Notes under the pieces: model-generated
What the model was told of the DNA's origin: nothing
The model's input: the letters and a program-made list of their open reading frames with translations, nothing else
Databases searched by the model: none
In this document: positions 8,132-16,520 of the stretch, piece by piece
Layout: each line of letters opens with the position of its first letter
How positions within the stretch are numbered: position 1 is the stretch's first letter
Source: an uncultured Clostridia bacterium
GTDB lineage: Bacteria; Bacillota; Clostridia; UBA1381
Assembly: GCA_934454035.1 (NCBI GenBank)
Contig: CAKSFY010000012.1
Span: 1 to 33,209 of the forward strand
DNA: 33,209 nt
Direction: 5' to 3'
Made by a program: the position numbers and the translations under genes

Positions 8132-10621
8132 TTATTCTTCAATATCGGTTGTCTCTTCCTCTTCGGCATCTTCCGCTTCACGGTCGGTTTTTGTCATGCT
8201 CACAACACTTATATCATCGGCAAGACGCATAATGCGTACACCCTGCGTTTGTCTGCCGAAAGTGCTGATTTCATCTGCGTGCATTCTGATGACAACGCCG
8301 TCGGAGGTAATCATCATTATATCGTCATCATCCTTTACGGTCGTCATGCCGGCAAGCTTGCCGGTTTTTTCTGTTATCTTATAGGTAAAGATACCCTTGC
8401 CGCCGCGGGACTGAATCTTATATTCGTCAAGCGGAGTGCGTTTTCCGTAGCCGTTTTCGGTGACTGCAAGAAGCTCCTCGTCCTCGCTTGCCACGCATGC
8501 GCCTACAACATAGTCGCCGTCGTTGAGCTTTATTCCTCTCACACCGCGCGTTGCTCTGCCCATCGGGCGTACGTCCTCTTCGGCAAAGCGGATTGCGATA
8601 CCGTTGTGCGTTCCGATAAGAACCGACTGCTTACCGTCGGTGAGCTGAACCTTGATAAGTTCGTCGCCCTCGACAAGCTCAATCGCGCGCAAGCCGCCCG
8701 AGCGGATTTTTGAATAATCCATAAGGTCGGTCTTTTTGACCGTTCCGTTTTTCGTTACAAACGTAAGATAATTGCCCTCGGCAAATTCCTCTATGGGAAT
8801 CATGGCGGTTATTTTCTCGCCGTTTTCCAAAGGAAGCAGATTTACAATGGCTGTGCCCTTTGCCTGTCTGCCGGCTTCGGGTATCTGGTAGCCTTTGAGC
8901 CTGTATACGATTCCCCTTGTGCTGAAGAACAGAATCGTGTGGTGTGTTGAGGTGGTGAACAGGTGCTCTACAAAGTCTTCCTCGCGCGTTGTCATACCGG
9001 AAATTCCTCTGCCGCCTCTGTGCTGTGATTTGTAGGTGTCAACAGGCATTCTCTTTGTGTAGCCGTTGTGCGTTACGGTTATGACAACCTGTTCTTCTTC
9101 GATTAAATCTTCATCTTCAAGGTCTATGCTTGTCATGCTGATTTCGGTACGTCTTTCGTCACCGTATTTTTCCTTGATTTTGGTAAGGTCGGTTTTGATA
9201 ATGCTCAGAACTCTTCCGTCATCGGCAAGTATTTCTCTGAATTCCTCAATTTTCTTTAAGGTTTCGGCGTAGTCCTCGTCAATTTTTTCACGCTCCATGC
9301 CGGACAGGCGTCCCAAGGGCATTTGAACGATTGCTGTTGCCTGCACGTCGGTGAGCGAAAATCTTTCGATAAGATTTTGCTTAGAATCCGGAATCGATTT
9401 AGATGAACGGATAATGCTTATAACCTCGTCAATGTTATCGATTGCGATTTTGTAGCCCTCAAGCAAATGCGCATGATCTTCGCACTCTGCCAAATCGTGT
9501 TTTGTGCGGCGGACGATTACGTCCTTTTGATGAGCTATATACAAATCTATAATTTCTCTGAGGTTAAGTATTTTCGGTTTTTTGTCAACCAAAGCGAGCA
9601 TAATAACACCGAAAGTTTCCTGCATTTGCGTAAGCTTATACAGATTATTCAGCACCACGTGTGCGTTTGCGTCGCGCTTTAAATTTATAATAAGACGCAT
9701 TTTGCTGTCCGATTCGTCTCTTGACGATGTGATTCCGTCAATTCTTCCGTCGCGAACGAGCTCGTTAATGTACTTATTAAGGCGCATTTTATTAACCTGA
9801 TACGGAAGCTCGGTAACGATAATGCGGTTGTTTTCTTCCTCAATTTCCGCTCTTGCGCGGACGATGAGCCTGCCTCTGCCGGTCGTGTATGCGTTCCTTA
9901 TGCCGCTTTTGCCCATAATAATGCCTGCGGTAGGGAAGTCGGGACCTTTTATATAGTCCATAAGCTCGTCGATTGTGATTTCGGGGTCGTCAATTACGGC
10001 TATAATTCCGTCTATGGTTTCACCGAGATTGTGCGGCGGAATATTGGTTGCCATGCCGACTGCAATTCCTGAGGATCCGTTCACCAAAAGGTTAGGGAAT
10101 CTTGCCGGCAAAACGTCCGGTTCTTTTCTTTTGTCGTCAAAGTTGGGGACAAAATCAACCGTATCTTTTTTAATATCCTGAAGCATTTCGGCAGATATTT
10201 TCGCCATTTTCGCTTCGGTGTATCTGTATGCAGCGGCAGGGTCGCCGTCCACCGAACCAAAGTTACCCTTGCCCTGGACAAGCGGATATCTCAGCGAAAA
10301 ATCCTGCGCCAGACGAACCATTGCATCGTAAACGGACGCGTCGCCGTGCGGATGATAGTGACCGAGCACGGAACCGACCGTGGTCGCGGATTTTCTGAAG
10401 TCGTTTTCATAAAACAGATTTGATTCAAACATATCATAGAGAATACGTCTGTGAACGGGCTTCAGTCCGTCGCGCACATCGGGGAGCGCACGGCTCACTA
10501 TAACGCTCATTGCGTAATCTATATATGATTGCTTCATCTCCGAATTGAGCTCGACATCGACAATTTTCTGGTTGTCCAGAACCGTCATGTCAAATTCTTT
10601 TTCTTTTGATTTTTTAGCCAT
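8132..10621 (-). CDS. gyrA: DNA gyrase subunit A
   Basis: The 829-residue product is the breakage-reunion subunit of gyrase, which introduces negative supercoils with GyrB. The catalytic tyrosine is Tyr134 in AAYRYTEAKMA. The GyrA box that separates gyrase from topoisomerase IV is present as QHRGGRG at residues 533-539, and the C-terminal beta-pinwheel repeats follow, ending in an acidic tail (EDAEEEETTDIEE). The quinolone-resistance region reads HPHGDASVYDAMVRL, with Ala95 where E. coli has Ser83. GGAGG lies 7 nt before the ATG. gyrB is not adjacent in this window; instead two cyclophilin genes follow. The gene has its own promoter, divergent from pyrH. Confidence 0.97.
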   Translation of the reverse strand: MAKKSKEKEFDMTVLDNQKIVDVELNSEMKQSYIDYAMSVIVSRALPDVRDGLKPVHRRILYDMFESNLFYENDFRKSATTVGSVLGHYHPHGDASVYDAMVRLAQDFSLRYPLVQGKGNFGSVDGDPAAAYRYTEAKMAKISAEMLQDIKKDTVDFVPNFDDKRKEPDVLPARFPNLLVNGSSGIAVGMATNIPPHNLGETIDGIIAVIDDPEITIDELMDYIKGPDFPTAGIIMGKSGIRNAYTTGRGRLIVRARAEIEEENNRIIVTELPYQVNKMRLNKYINELVRDGRIDGITSSRDESDSKMRLIINLKRDANAHVVLNNLYKLTQMQETFGVIMLALVDKKPKILNLREIIDLYIAHQKDVIVRRTKHDLAECEDHAHLLEGYKIAIDNIDEVISIIRSSKSIPDSKQNLIERFSLTDVQATAIVQMPLGRLSGMEREKIDEDYAETLKKIEEFREILADDGRVLSIIKTDLTKIKEKYGDERRTEISMTSIDLEDEDLIEEEQVVITVTHNGYTKRMPVDTYKSQHRGGRGISGMTTREEDFVEHLFTTSTHHTILFFSTRGIVYRLKGYQIPEAGRQAKGTAIVNLLPLENGEKITAMIPIEEFAEGNYLTFVTKNGTVKKTDLMDYSKIRSGGLRAIELVEGDELIKVQLTDGKQSVLIGTHNGIAIRFAEEDVRPMGRATRGVRGIKLNDGDYVVGACVASEDEELLAVTENGYGKRTPLDEYKIQSRGGKGIFTYKITEKTGKLAGMTTVKDDDDIMMITSDGVVIRMHADEISTFGRQTQGVRIMRLADDISVVSMTKTDREAEDAEEEETTDIEE

Positions 10622-10662
10622 TTAATTACCTCCGGTCAAAAAATGATAATTATTCATAATAT

Positions 10663-10691
10663 ATTATACCACTTATTCTGCGAAAAATCAA
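10663..10691 (-). promoter_or_regulatory. gyrA promoter
   Basis: On the minus strand TTGATT (10686-10691) and a perfect TATAAT (10663-10668) are 17 nt apart, about 40 nt upstream of the gyrA ATG. The intergenic region 10622-10905 also carries the pyrH promoter in the opposite direction. Nothing else was recognised between the two. Confidence 0.85.
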
Positions 10692-10840
10692 GTGTTTTAC
10701 CGATTTTTTATATGAGTAAACCCCCTGTCGAAAAATGCAAAACGTTATTTTAAGATATGATTTTGCCGATTTGAACTCAAAATACATTTTTTCGGGACTT
10801 TGACCGGCGCGTTTTATTTTTAAAATATAAGAAATAGTTC

Positions 10841-10869
10841 TTGCAAATGTATTAAAAACATGGTATAAT
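10841..10869 (+). promoter_or_regulatory. pyrH promoter
   Basis: TTGCAA (10841-10846), a 17-nt spacer and a perfect TATAAT (10864-10869) lie about 37 nt upstream of the pyrH ATG. Confidence 0.85.
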
Positions 10870-10905
10870 TATATAAATTAAATTGAATATCCGAGGAGGA
10901 ATAAT

Positions 10906-11625
10906 ATGGACGCAAAATACAAGCGCGTACTTTTAAAGGTAAGCGGTGAAGCACTTGCCGGTGAAAATCACTTTGGTTTGGATGAAGAAACCATTGCGGA
11001 CATTTCAAAAAACATTAAAACCGTTGCAGATATGGGCGTTGAAGTGTCGATAGTTGTGGGTGGCGGAAACTTCTGGAGAGGCAGAAGCGGCGAAAATATG
11101 GACAGAACAAGGGCTGACCATATGGGCATGCTCGCAACCACAATCAATGCGCTGGCGCTTTGCTCGGCTCTTGAAAATGCCGGAGTTGAGACAAGAGTGC
11201 AGACCGCTATCGAAATGAGGGCGATTGCCGAACCGTATATCAGAAGCAAGGCTATCAGGCATATGGCAAAGGGCAGAGTCGTTATTTTCGGCTGCGGAAC
11301 GGGAAATCCGTTTATGTCAACCGATACGGCTGCCGCACTCAGAGCGGTTGAAACGGAGGCGGATATTATTCTGCTTGCCAAAAAGGTTGACGCGGTGTAT
11401 GATTCCGACCCGAATGTAAATCCGGATGCGAAAAAGTTTGATTCGCTTTCGTTTAACGAAATATTGGGCAGAGAGCTGGGGGTTATGGATTCCACGGCTG
11501 CGTCCATGTGCAGAGATAATAATATGCCGATTTTGGTATTCGGTCTTGACAATCCGGAAAATATCGTAAGAGCCGTAAAGGGCGAAAAAATCGGAACACT
11601 TGTTACTGTTGACGGTAACAGATAA
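10906..11625 (+). CDS. pyrH: UMP kinase
   Basis: The 239-residue product is the bacterial-type UMP kinase of the amino acid kinase superfamily, which phosphorylates UMP to UDP in pyrimidine nucleotide synthesis. The N-terminal KVSGEALAG phosphate-binding loop, VGGGNFWRG and the late GTGNPFMSTDTAAALRA segment are characteristic. The length is normal for the family. GAGGAGG precedes the ATG by 6-7 nt. In most Firmicutes it follows rpsB-tsf; here it has its own promoter and faces gyrA instead. frr is 364 nt further on, beyond a repeat-filled gap. Confidence 0.97.
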   Translation: MDAKYKRVLLKVSGEALAGENHFGLDEETIADISKNIKTVADMGVEVSIVVGGGNFWRGRSGENMDRTRADHMGMLATTINALALCSALENAGVETRVQTAIEMRAIAEPYIRSKAIRHMAKGRVVIFGCGTGNPFMSTDTAAALRAVETEADIILLAKKVDAVYDSDPNVNPDAKKFDSLSFNEILGRELGVMDSTAASMCRDNNMPILVFGLDNPENIVRAVKGEKIGTLVTVDGNR

Positions 11626-11640
11626 AGTTGATTTGATAAG

Positions 11641-11672
11641 CGGAGCAAAAGCTGACAGCTTCGTTTATTGTA
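11641..11672 (+). terminator. Weak terminator-like hairpin after pyrH
   Basis: CGGAGC (11641-11646) can pair with GCTTCG (11658-11663), with a smaller AAGCT/AGCTT stem inside, followed by TTTATTG. The stem is short, so termination would be partial at best. Confidence 0.3.
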
Positions 11673-11713
11673 TCCTGCCGCCATACTGAAAACCGGGTTC
11701 TTCTTTAATATAT

Positions 11714-11814
11714 CCTCCCGCCATCCCAGCGGATGGTCCCCTCCCTTTATTGAATCCCTCCACCACCTTCGGTGGTCCCCCTCCCTTTAGGCAAGGGAGG
11801 CATATCGGAGGGCA
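11714..11814 (+). repeat. Intergenic structured repeat, copy 1 (between pyrH and frr)
   Basis: This 101-bp GC-rich element is nearly the same as the one at 17940-18040, differing by about 15 scattered positions and compensating one-base indels. It contains three consecutive hairpins: CCATCC/GGATGG, ACCACC/GGTGGT with a 3-nt loop, and CTCCCTT/AAGGGAG around TAGGC. An outer CCCTCC can pair with the final GGAGGG, closing the last two hairpins into a three-way junction. Internally it is a tandem of two related units of about 44 bp, each opening with TTTA..ATCC. No open reading frame with a ribosome binding site covers it. The rest of the 11626-11989 gap holds a 24-bp tandem duplication and the frr promoter. 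Confidence 0.85.
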
Positions 11815-11838
11815 AATAAGGAGGCATATCGGAGGGCA
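11796..11838 (+). repeat. Tandem 19-bp direct repeat, period 24
   Basis: GGAGGCATATCGGAGGGCA occurs exactly at 11796-11814 and again at 11820-11838. It duplicates the distal end of the structured repeat, probably by slippage or by a second partial copy of the element. Confidence 0.85.
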
Positions 11839-11899
11839 GAACGGGAGCAAGCTGCTCTTTGCATAAAGAGAGGGAAACTGCTAGAACCGGCGGAAGGTT

Positions 11900-11929
11900 T
11901 TGATAAAAAGAATAAAAGCCGTGTAAAAT
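11900..11929 (+). promoter_or_regulatory. Probable promoter of the frr-uppS-cdsA operon
   Basis: TTGATA (11900-11905) and TAAAAT (11924-11929) are separated by 18 nt, about 60 nt before the frr ATG and downstream of the repeat element. This would let frr and its followers be expressed independently of pyrH. Confidence 0.55.
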
Positions 11930-11989
11930 CTGAGTTCCCGGAAGTTTACAGCCGGCTGACTTTATAATAAAACAAGGAGGAAAATAAAA

Positions 11990-12541
11990 ATGGGAAAATA
12001 TCCTGAAATTGAAGAAAAAATGAACAAAAGAATAGAGGGCTTTGCCGGTGAGCTTAAAACAATCCGCGCAGGAAGAGCAAACGCAACCGTTTTGGATAAG
12101 GTTGCAATCGATTACTACGGCTCGATGACGCCTGTTGCGCAGGTTGGCTCAATTTCCTCGCCCGAACCGAGAATGCTTGTGATTCAGCCGTGGGACGTTT
12201 CGATATTAAAGGAAATAGAAAAAGCTATCTTAAAGTCGGATATAGGCATTGCTCCGCAGAATGACGGCAAGGTTATCCGCCTTGCGTTTCCGCCCCTCAC
12301 CGAGGAAAGAAGAAAAGAGCTTGTTAAGACTGTTAAAAAGTACAGCGAGGAAGCAAAGGTTCAAATCAGAAATGTCCGCAGAGACGCAATGGACGATTAT
12401 AAAGAAAAGAAAAAGAAATCCGAAATCACAGAGGACGATTTAAAAGGAATCGAAAAGGATATTCAGACCCTGACCGATAAGTATATTAAAGAAATTGACG
12501 ATATTACCGCTTCAAAGGAAAAGGAAATCACAGAGGTTTGA
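11990..12541 (+). CDS. frr: Ribosome recycling factor
   Basis: The 183-residue product splits post-termination ribosomes together with EF-G. The typical features are present: IRAGRANATVLDKV near residues 28-41, the domain II segment VAQVGSISSPEPRMLVIQPWD, and the C-terminal helices with RNVRRDAMDDYKEKKK. The length is close to the usual 185. AAGGAGG lies 9 nt before the ATG. It is the first gene of a run that continues to the 56-residue gene after ispG. Confidence 0.97.
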   Translation: MGKYPEIEEKMNKRIEGFAGELKTIRAGRANATVLDKVAIDYYGSMTPVAQVGSISSPEPRMLVIQPWDVSILKEIEKAILKSDIGIAPQNDGKVIRLAFPPLTEERRKELVKTVKKYSEEAKVQIRNVRRDAMDDYKEKKKKSEITEDDLKGIEKDIQTLTDKYIKEIDDITASKEKEITEV

Positions 12542-12549
12542 TTAATGTT

Positions 12550-12582
12550 TTATGCAAAGCAGCATTGTGCTGCTTTGCATAA
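12550..12582 (+). other. Perfect 15-bp hairpin between frr and uppS
   Basis: ATGCAAAGCAGCA at 12552-12564 pairs exactly with its complement at 12568-12580 around a TTG loop, and two outer A-T pairs extend it. There is no T run after it on either strand, so it is not a standard terminator. It may stabilise the frr mRNA 3' end, mark an RNA-processing site or reduce downstream expression. Confidence 0.75.
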
Positions 12583-12604
12583 TTAAAAATAAAGGGTATA
12601 AGAA

Positions 12605-13336
12605 ATGTTTTTTGGTAATAAAAATAAACAGGAAATTGACTTTAACAATTTGCCGCAGCATATAGGCATTATCATGGACGGAAATGGTCGCTGGGCAAAG
12701 AAAAGAGGACTTCCGAGAAGTGCCGGTCATTCAAAGGGTGCGGACGCTCTTAAGAAAATAGTGACCGAATGTAACAGAATCGGTATTAAATATATAACCG
12801 TTTACGCATTTTCCACAGAAAACTGGAAAAGACCCAAAGAAGAAGTGGATTATCTGATGGGGCTTCTGCTCGATTATCTGAGAGACGCAGAAAACTCTCT
12901 TGCAGGCGAAAATGTCGTTATCCGCGCCATAGGGTCAAGAAAAGAGCTTTCGGAAGAAATCCGGGAGCAAATCGTAAAAACGGAAAAATTCACTGAGAAT
13001 AATACGGGAATAGTCATGAATATTGCTCTCAATTACGGTTCAAGAGAAGAGCTTGTTCATGCAATCGGCGAAATTGTAAAGGACGCCGAAGAGGGAAAAA
13101 TCGGCGAAATCACTGCCGACACCGTTTCGGAACACCTTTACACAAAAAATCAGCCGGACCCCGATTTGATAATAAGAACGAGCGGCGAGGAGCGGCTCAG
13201 TAACTTCATGCTTTGGCAGGCTGCATATTCGGAGTTTTATTTTACAAAACGCCTGTGGCCGGATTTCAGCAAAAAGGATTTGTATGAAGCAATTGCCGAC
13301 TATCAGAGACGCGGACGGCGTTTCGGCGGCGTATAA
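12605..13336 (+). CDS. uppS: Undecaprenyl diphosphate synthase (cis-prenyltransferase)
   Basis: The 243-residue enzyme elongates farnesyl diphosphate with isopentenyl diphosphate to the C55 lipid carrier used for cell-wall assembly. The diphosphate-binding motif IIMDGNGRWA gives catalytic Asp25. YAFSTENWKR and the C-terminal RTSGEERLSNFMLWQAAYSEFYF with LWPDF are the other signature blocks, and RRGRRFGG closes the chain. The ribosome binding site (AAAGGG) is weak compared with neighbours, and a strong hairpin lies just upstream. cdsA follows at once. Confidence 0.96.
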   Translation: MFFGNKNKQEIDFNNLPQHIGIIMDGNGRWAKKRGLPRSAGHSKGADALKKIVTECNRIGIKYITVYAFSTENWKRPKEEVDYLMGLLLDYLRDAENSLAGENVVIRAIGSRKELSEEIREQIVKTEKFTENNTGIVMNIALNYGSREELVHAIGEIVKDAEEGKIGEITADTVSEHLYTKNQPDPDLIIRTSGEERLSNFMLWQAAYSEFYFTKRLWPDFSKKDLYEAIADYQRRGRRFGGV

Positions 13337-13362
13337 AACAGTTGCAAAGAGGTGTTTTGATT

Positions 13363-14166
13363 ATGCTACAGAGAATACTTACATCGGCAGTCGGGCTGGT
13401 GATATTTTTTGCGGCGCTTTTTGCCGGAGAGGCGGTATTTACGGCGGCGGTGACGCTGCTTGTTTTGCTTGCTCTTTGCGAGGTGCTTAAGGCTGCGGCA
13501 TGCGGAAAGGAAATATTTATTTTAAGCCTTGTATCTGCGGCGGCGGTTATGGCAGGGTTGATTTTTGAGAGCACTGTTTTTGTGCTGATTTTATCGGTAA
13601 TGATTTATATGAGCGCCGGAGTTTTTCTGCATACAAAATACAACTTTAAGGAAATTTATTCGGCGGCGTTTCTTACATATTTTATAGCGCTCTTTTTCGG
13701 AGCGCTGATTCGCCTGCGTACCGATTTCGGCATTGAGGCGGTATTTTTGGTATTTTTGTTTGCGTGGGGAACGGATACGGGCGCTTTCTTTTGCGGAAAA
13801 GCTTTCGGCAGGCACAAGCTTATTCCGAAGGTAAGCCCTAAAAAAACAGTTGAGGGCGCAATCGGCGGAGTTATCTGCTCCGCGCTTTTATCATGCTTGT
13901 ATTTGTATTTGCTGAAGCATATTTTCGCAATAGATTACGTCGGCGGAGTCAGCTATTTCGGCATGAGCGTTCTCGCGGTTATCTCGTCGGTATTTTCGCA
14001 GATAGGCGACCTCACTGCGTCGGGAATAAAAAGAGACTGCCGGGTAAAGGATTTCGGCACTATTCTGCCGGGTCACGGCGGAATAATGGACAGATTCGAC
14101 AGTGTTGTTTTTATAGCTCCGATGGTGCTTTACTTTTTTGTATGCTTTAACAAGCTTGTCGGATAA
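13363..14166 (+). CDS. cdsA: Phosphatidate cytidylyltransferase
   Basis: The 267-residue integral membrane enzyme makes CDP-diacylglycerol from phosphatidate and CTP for phospholipid synthesis. About eight hydrophobic segments fill the chain. The C-terminal CDP-alcohol signature is visible: SQIGDLTASGIKRDCRVKD, then PGHGGIMDRFDS. The reading frame is open upstream to a TTG at 13342, but AGAGGTG lies 8 nt before the ATG at 13363 and that start begins the first hydrophobic helix, so 13363 is chosen. dxr follows after 23 nt. Confidence 0.94.
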   Translation: MLQRILTSAVGLVIFFAALFAGEAVFTAAVTLLVLLALCEVLKAAACGKEIFILSLVSAAAVMAGLIFESTVFVLILSVMIYMSAGVFLHTKYNFKEIYSAAFLTYFIALFFGALIRLRTDFGIEAVFLVFLFAWGTDTGAFFCGKAFGRHKLIPKVSPKKTVEGAIGGVICSALLSCLYLYLLKHIFAIDYVGGVSYFGMSVLAVISSVFSQIGDLTASGIKRDCRVKDFGTILPGHGGIMDRFDSVVFIAPMVLYFFVCFNKLVG

Positions 14167-14189
14167 TTCGGAAAGGTACGGTTATAAAA

Positions 14190-15350
14190 TTGGAATTTGA
14201 GCATAAAATATCTATAATAGGCTCAACAGGCTCTATCGGTACACAAACCCTGGAAATTGCAAGAACTTGTCCCGGAATCCGCATAGAAGCTCTGAGCGCG
14301 AATAAAAATGTTGATTTGATTGAAAAGCAGGCAAGAGAATTTTTGCCGAAGCTTGTCTGCGCGGTTGACGAAACGGCGGCAAAGGATTTAAAGCTGCGCC
14401 TTGCCGATACAGATATAAAGGTCGTATCCGGGGAGGACGGTCTGTGCGCCGCTGCGTGCGCGCAAAATGCAAAAACCGTTGTGACGGCGGTTGTCGGCAT
14501 TTCCGGACTTAAACCTACAATAGAGGCGATTAAATGCGGAAAAAATATTGCTCTTGCAAACAAGGAGACTATGGTAACAGCAGGGCATATCGTCACAAAA
14601 GCAGCAAAAGAATATAATGTTGACATATTGCCGGTGGACAGTGAACACTCGGCTATTTTTCAGTCTTTGCAAGGCTGCCGCGACAAAAAAGAAATTAAGA
14701 AAATTCTGCTCACCGCCTCGGGAGGTGCTTTTTTCGGCAAGACGAGAGCGGAGCTTGAAAATATAGAGCTGAAGGACGCGCTTCATAATCCTAACTGGTC
14801 AATGGGCGCAAAGGTCACGATAGATTCGTCCACACTTGTAAATAAAGGACTTGAAGTCATTGAAGCAAAGTGGCTTTTCGGGGTCAATGTGTCGGATATA
14901 GAAGTGCTTGTGCACAGACAGAGCGTGGTTCATTCGATGGTTCAGTTTACGGATAACGCTGTCATAGCACAGCTGGGTGCGCCCGATATGCGGCTGCCTA
15001 TTCAGTATGCGATTACTTATCCATACAGAAAGCCTATGCCCGGGAATGAGCTTGATTTTACAAAATATCCTGTGCTTGAATTTCAAAAGCCGGACACGGA
15101 AACCTTTTATGCTCTTAAGCTTGCATATAAGGCAGGAGAGATTGGCGGCAACAGTCCGTGCATATTCAACAGTGCCGACGAAGCCGCGGTTGAGCTTTTC
15201 ATGAAAGGAAAGATAAAATATCTTGAAATTTCCGAAAAAATAGCGGAGGCAATGGAAAATGTGCCAAAAATAGAAAATCCGTCGCTTGAAGATATTTTCG
15301 AAACCGATTTGTGTGCAAGGGAATTTGTTAAAAATTCAGTTAAGGAGTGA
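14190..15350 (+). CDS. dxr: 1-deoxy-D-xylulose 5-phosphate reductoisomerase
   Basis: The 386-residue enzyme catalyses the first committed step of the MEP isoprenoid pathway, from DXP to MEP with NADPH. The N-terminal NADPH loop is IIGSTGSIGTQTLE. The metal and substrate sites are in LANKETMVTAG, PVDSEHSAIFQ and ASGGAFFGKTRAEL, followed by NPNWSMGAKVTIDSSTLVNK. The start appears to be TTG at 14190, because no ATG or GTG is available before the essential GSTGSIG loop; GAAAGG lies about 13 nt upstream. The product feeds IspG, encoded two genes later, and eventually UppS. Confidence 0.96.
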   Translation: MEFEHKISIIGSTGSIGTQTLEIARTCPGIRIEALSANKNVDLIEKQAREFLPKLVCAVDETAAKDLKLRLADTDIKVVSGEDGLCAAACAQNAKTVVTAVVGISGLKPTIEAIKCGKNIALANKETMVTAGHIVTKAAKEYNVDILPVDSEHSAIFQSLQGCRDKKEIKKILLTASGGAFFGKTRAELENIELKDALHNPNWSMGAKVTIDSSTLVNKGLEVIEAKWLFGVNVSDIEVLVHRQSVVHSMVQFTDNAVIAQLGAPDMRLPIQYAITYPYRKPMPGNELDFTKYPVLEFQKPDTETFYALKLAYKAGEIGGNSPCIFNSADEAAVELFMKGKIKYLEISEKIAEAMENVPKIENPSLEDIFETDLCAREFVKNSVKE

Positions 15351-16508
15351 TTGTGTATTTTGGTAACTGTGCTTGTAACAATATTGATATTTCTTGTGCT
15401 TATCTCGTTGCATGAGTTCGGACACTTCGTTGCCGCCAAGCTTTCCGGCGTGGGTGTGTTTGAATTTTCAATCGGAATGGGACCTGCAATATTAAAAAAA
15501 CAAAAGGGTGAAACGCTCTACTCGCTGCGTGCACTGCCTATCGGCGGATATTGCAAGCTTGAGGGCGAAGATGAGGACACCGGCAGCAAAAGCGCTTTTG
15601 TAAATCAAAAGATTTGGAAAAGATTCATTGTCATATCCGCCGGGGCGGTTTTGAATGTTATTTTGGGCTTTGCAATATTTTCTGTGCTTGTGTCGTCCTC
15701 GGGTACAATCACAACCGCAACGGTCGATACTGTTGAGGAAAGAGCGGATATTGCCGGAAGCGGAATCGCTCCGGGAGATAAAATTGTTGCAATCAACGGG
15801 CATAAGGTGCATTTTTATAATGATATAGCCTATTATCTTGAAGATGTTATGGCGGACAAAAAAGTGGACGTGACAGTAAAAAGAGACGGAAAAAAGCTTG
15901 ATTATTCTTTTTACCCGTCTTTGGAAAAAAGGGAAATGGTCTATGATGAAAACGGTGTCAGCATAACAACAATTGTCAACGGCGCCGAAAAGCAGAGTTA
16001 TATGGCGTATAATGACGAAGAAAAGGAACTCTATAAAGAGTATGCCGGAAAAAAACAGGAGGGCGAACGCTACATTCTCGGATTTACGCCCAAAAGTGAA
16101 AAAGCAGGCTTTTCAAATACCGTCCGCGAAGCATATGCTTACACGGGATTTGTGGTAAGGCTGGTATATAACGCGCTTGGCGAGCTTTTTACAGGCAAGA
16201 CCGGAATAAGTGATTTTTCGGGACCTGTGGGCGTTGCGACTGCGGTTGATACCGCGGTTCATACAAAGGGATACAGCGTGCAGAGCGTGCTTAATTTGGT
16301 TGCAATGCTTACCATTAATCTGGGGGTGTTCAATCTGCTCCCGATACCTGCACTGGACGGAGGACGGCTTTTCTTTCTGCTTATCGAGCTGGTGACAAGG
16401 CATCCTGTTCCGCCCGAAAAAGAGGGTATGGTGCACGCAATCGGCATGATTTTGCTTCTGGTTTTTGCGGCGGTGGTTTTGTTTAACGATATTATGAAGT
16501 TGTTTTAA
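15351..16508 (+). CDS. rseP: RIP metalloprotease RseP/RasP (site-2 protease)
   Basis: The 385-residue membrane zinc protease cleaves substrates such as anti-sigma factors and signal-peptide remnants inside the bilayer. The zinc motif HEFGH is at residues 21-25, a PDZ domain lies around 115-200 (IAPGDKIVAINGHKV), and the third ligand motif NLLPIPALDGGR is near residue 330. It starts with TTG; candidates are 15351 (3 nt from AAGGAG) and 15360 (12 nt), and the choice affects only three residues. It directly abuts the dxr stop. The PDZ region is followed by an insertion of about 50 charged residues (YDENGVSITT... to KKQEGERY). Confidence 0.94.
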   Translation: MCILVTVLVTILIFLVLISLHEFGHFVAAKLSGVGVFEFSIGMGPAILKKQKGETLYSLRALPIGGYCKLEGEDEDTGSKSAFVNQKIWKRFIVISAGAVLNVILGFAIFSVLVSSSGTITTATVDTVEERADIAGSGIAPGDKIVAINGHKVHFYNDIAYYLEDVMADKKVDVTVKRDGKKLDYSFYPSLEKREMVYDENGVSITTIVNGAEKQSYMAYNDEEKELYKEYAGKKQEGERYILGFTPKSEKAGFSNTVREAYAYTGFVVRLVYNALGELFTGKTGISDFSGPVGVATAVDTAVHTKGYSVQSVLNLVAMLTINLGVFNLLPIPALDGGRLFFLLIELVTRHPVPPEKEGMVHAIGMILLLVFAAVVLFNDIMKLF

Positions 16509-16520
16509 AGGGATGATTTT

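Noticed and set aside
10968..11684. 238-residue frame on the minus strand opposite pyrH
   Set aside because: It is a shadow of a well-supported UMP kinase gene, has no ribosome binding site and a Ser/Ala-rich composition with no recognisable motif.
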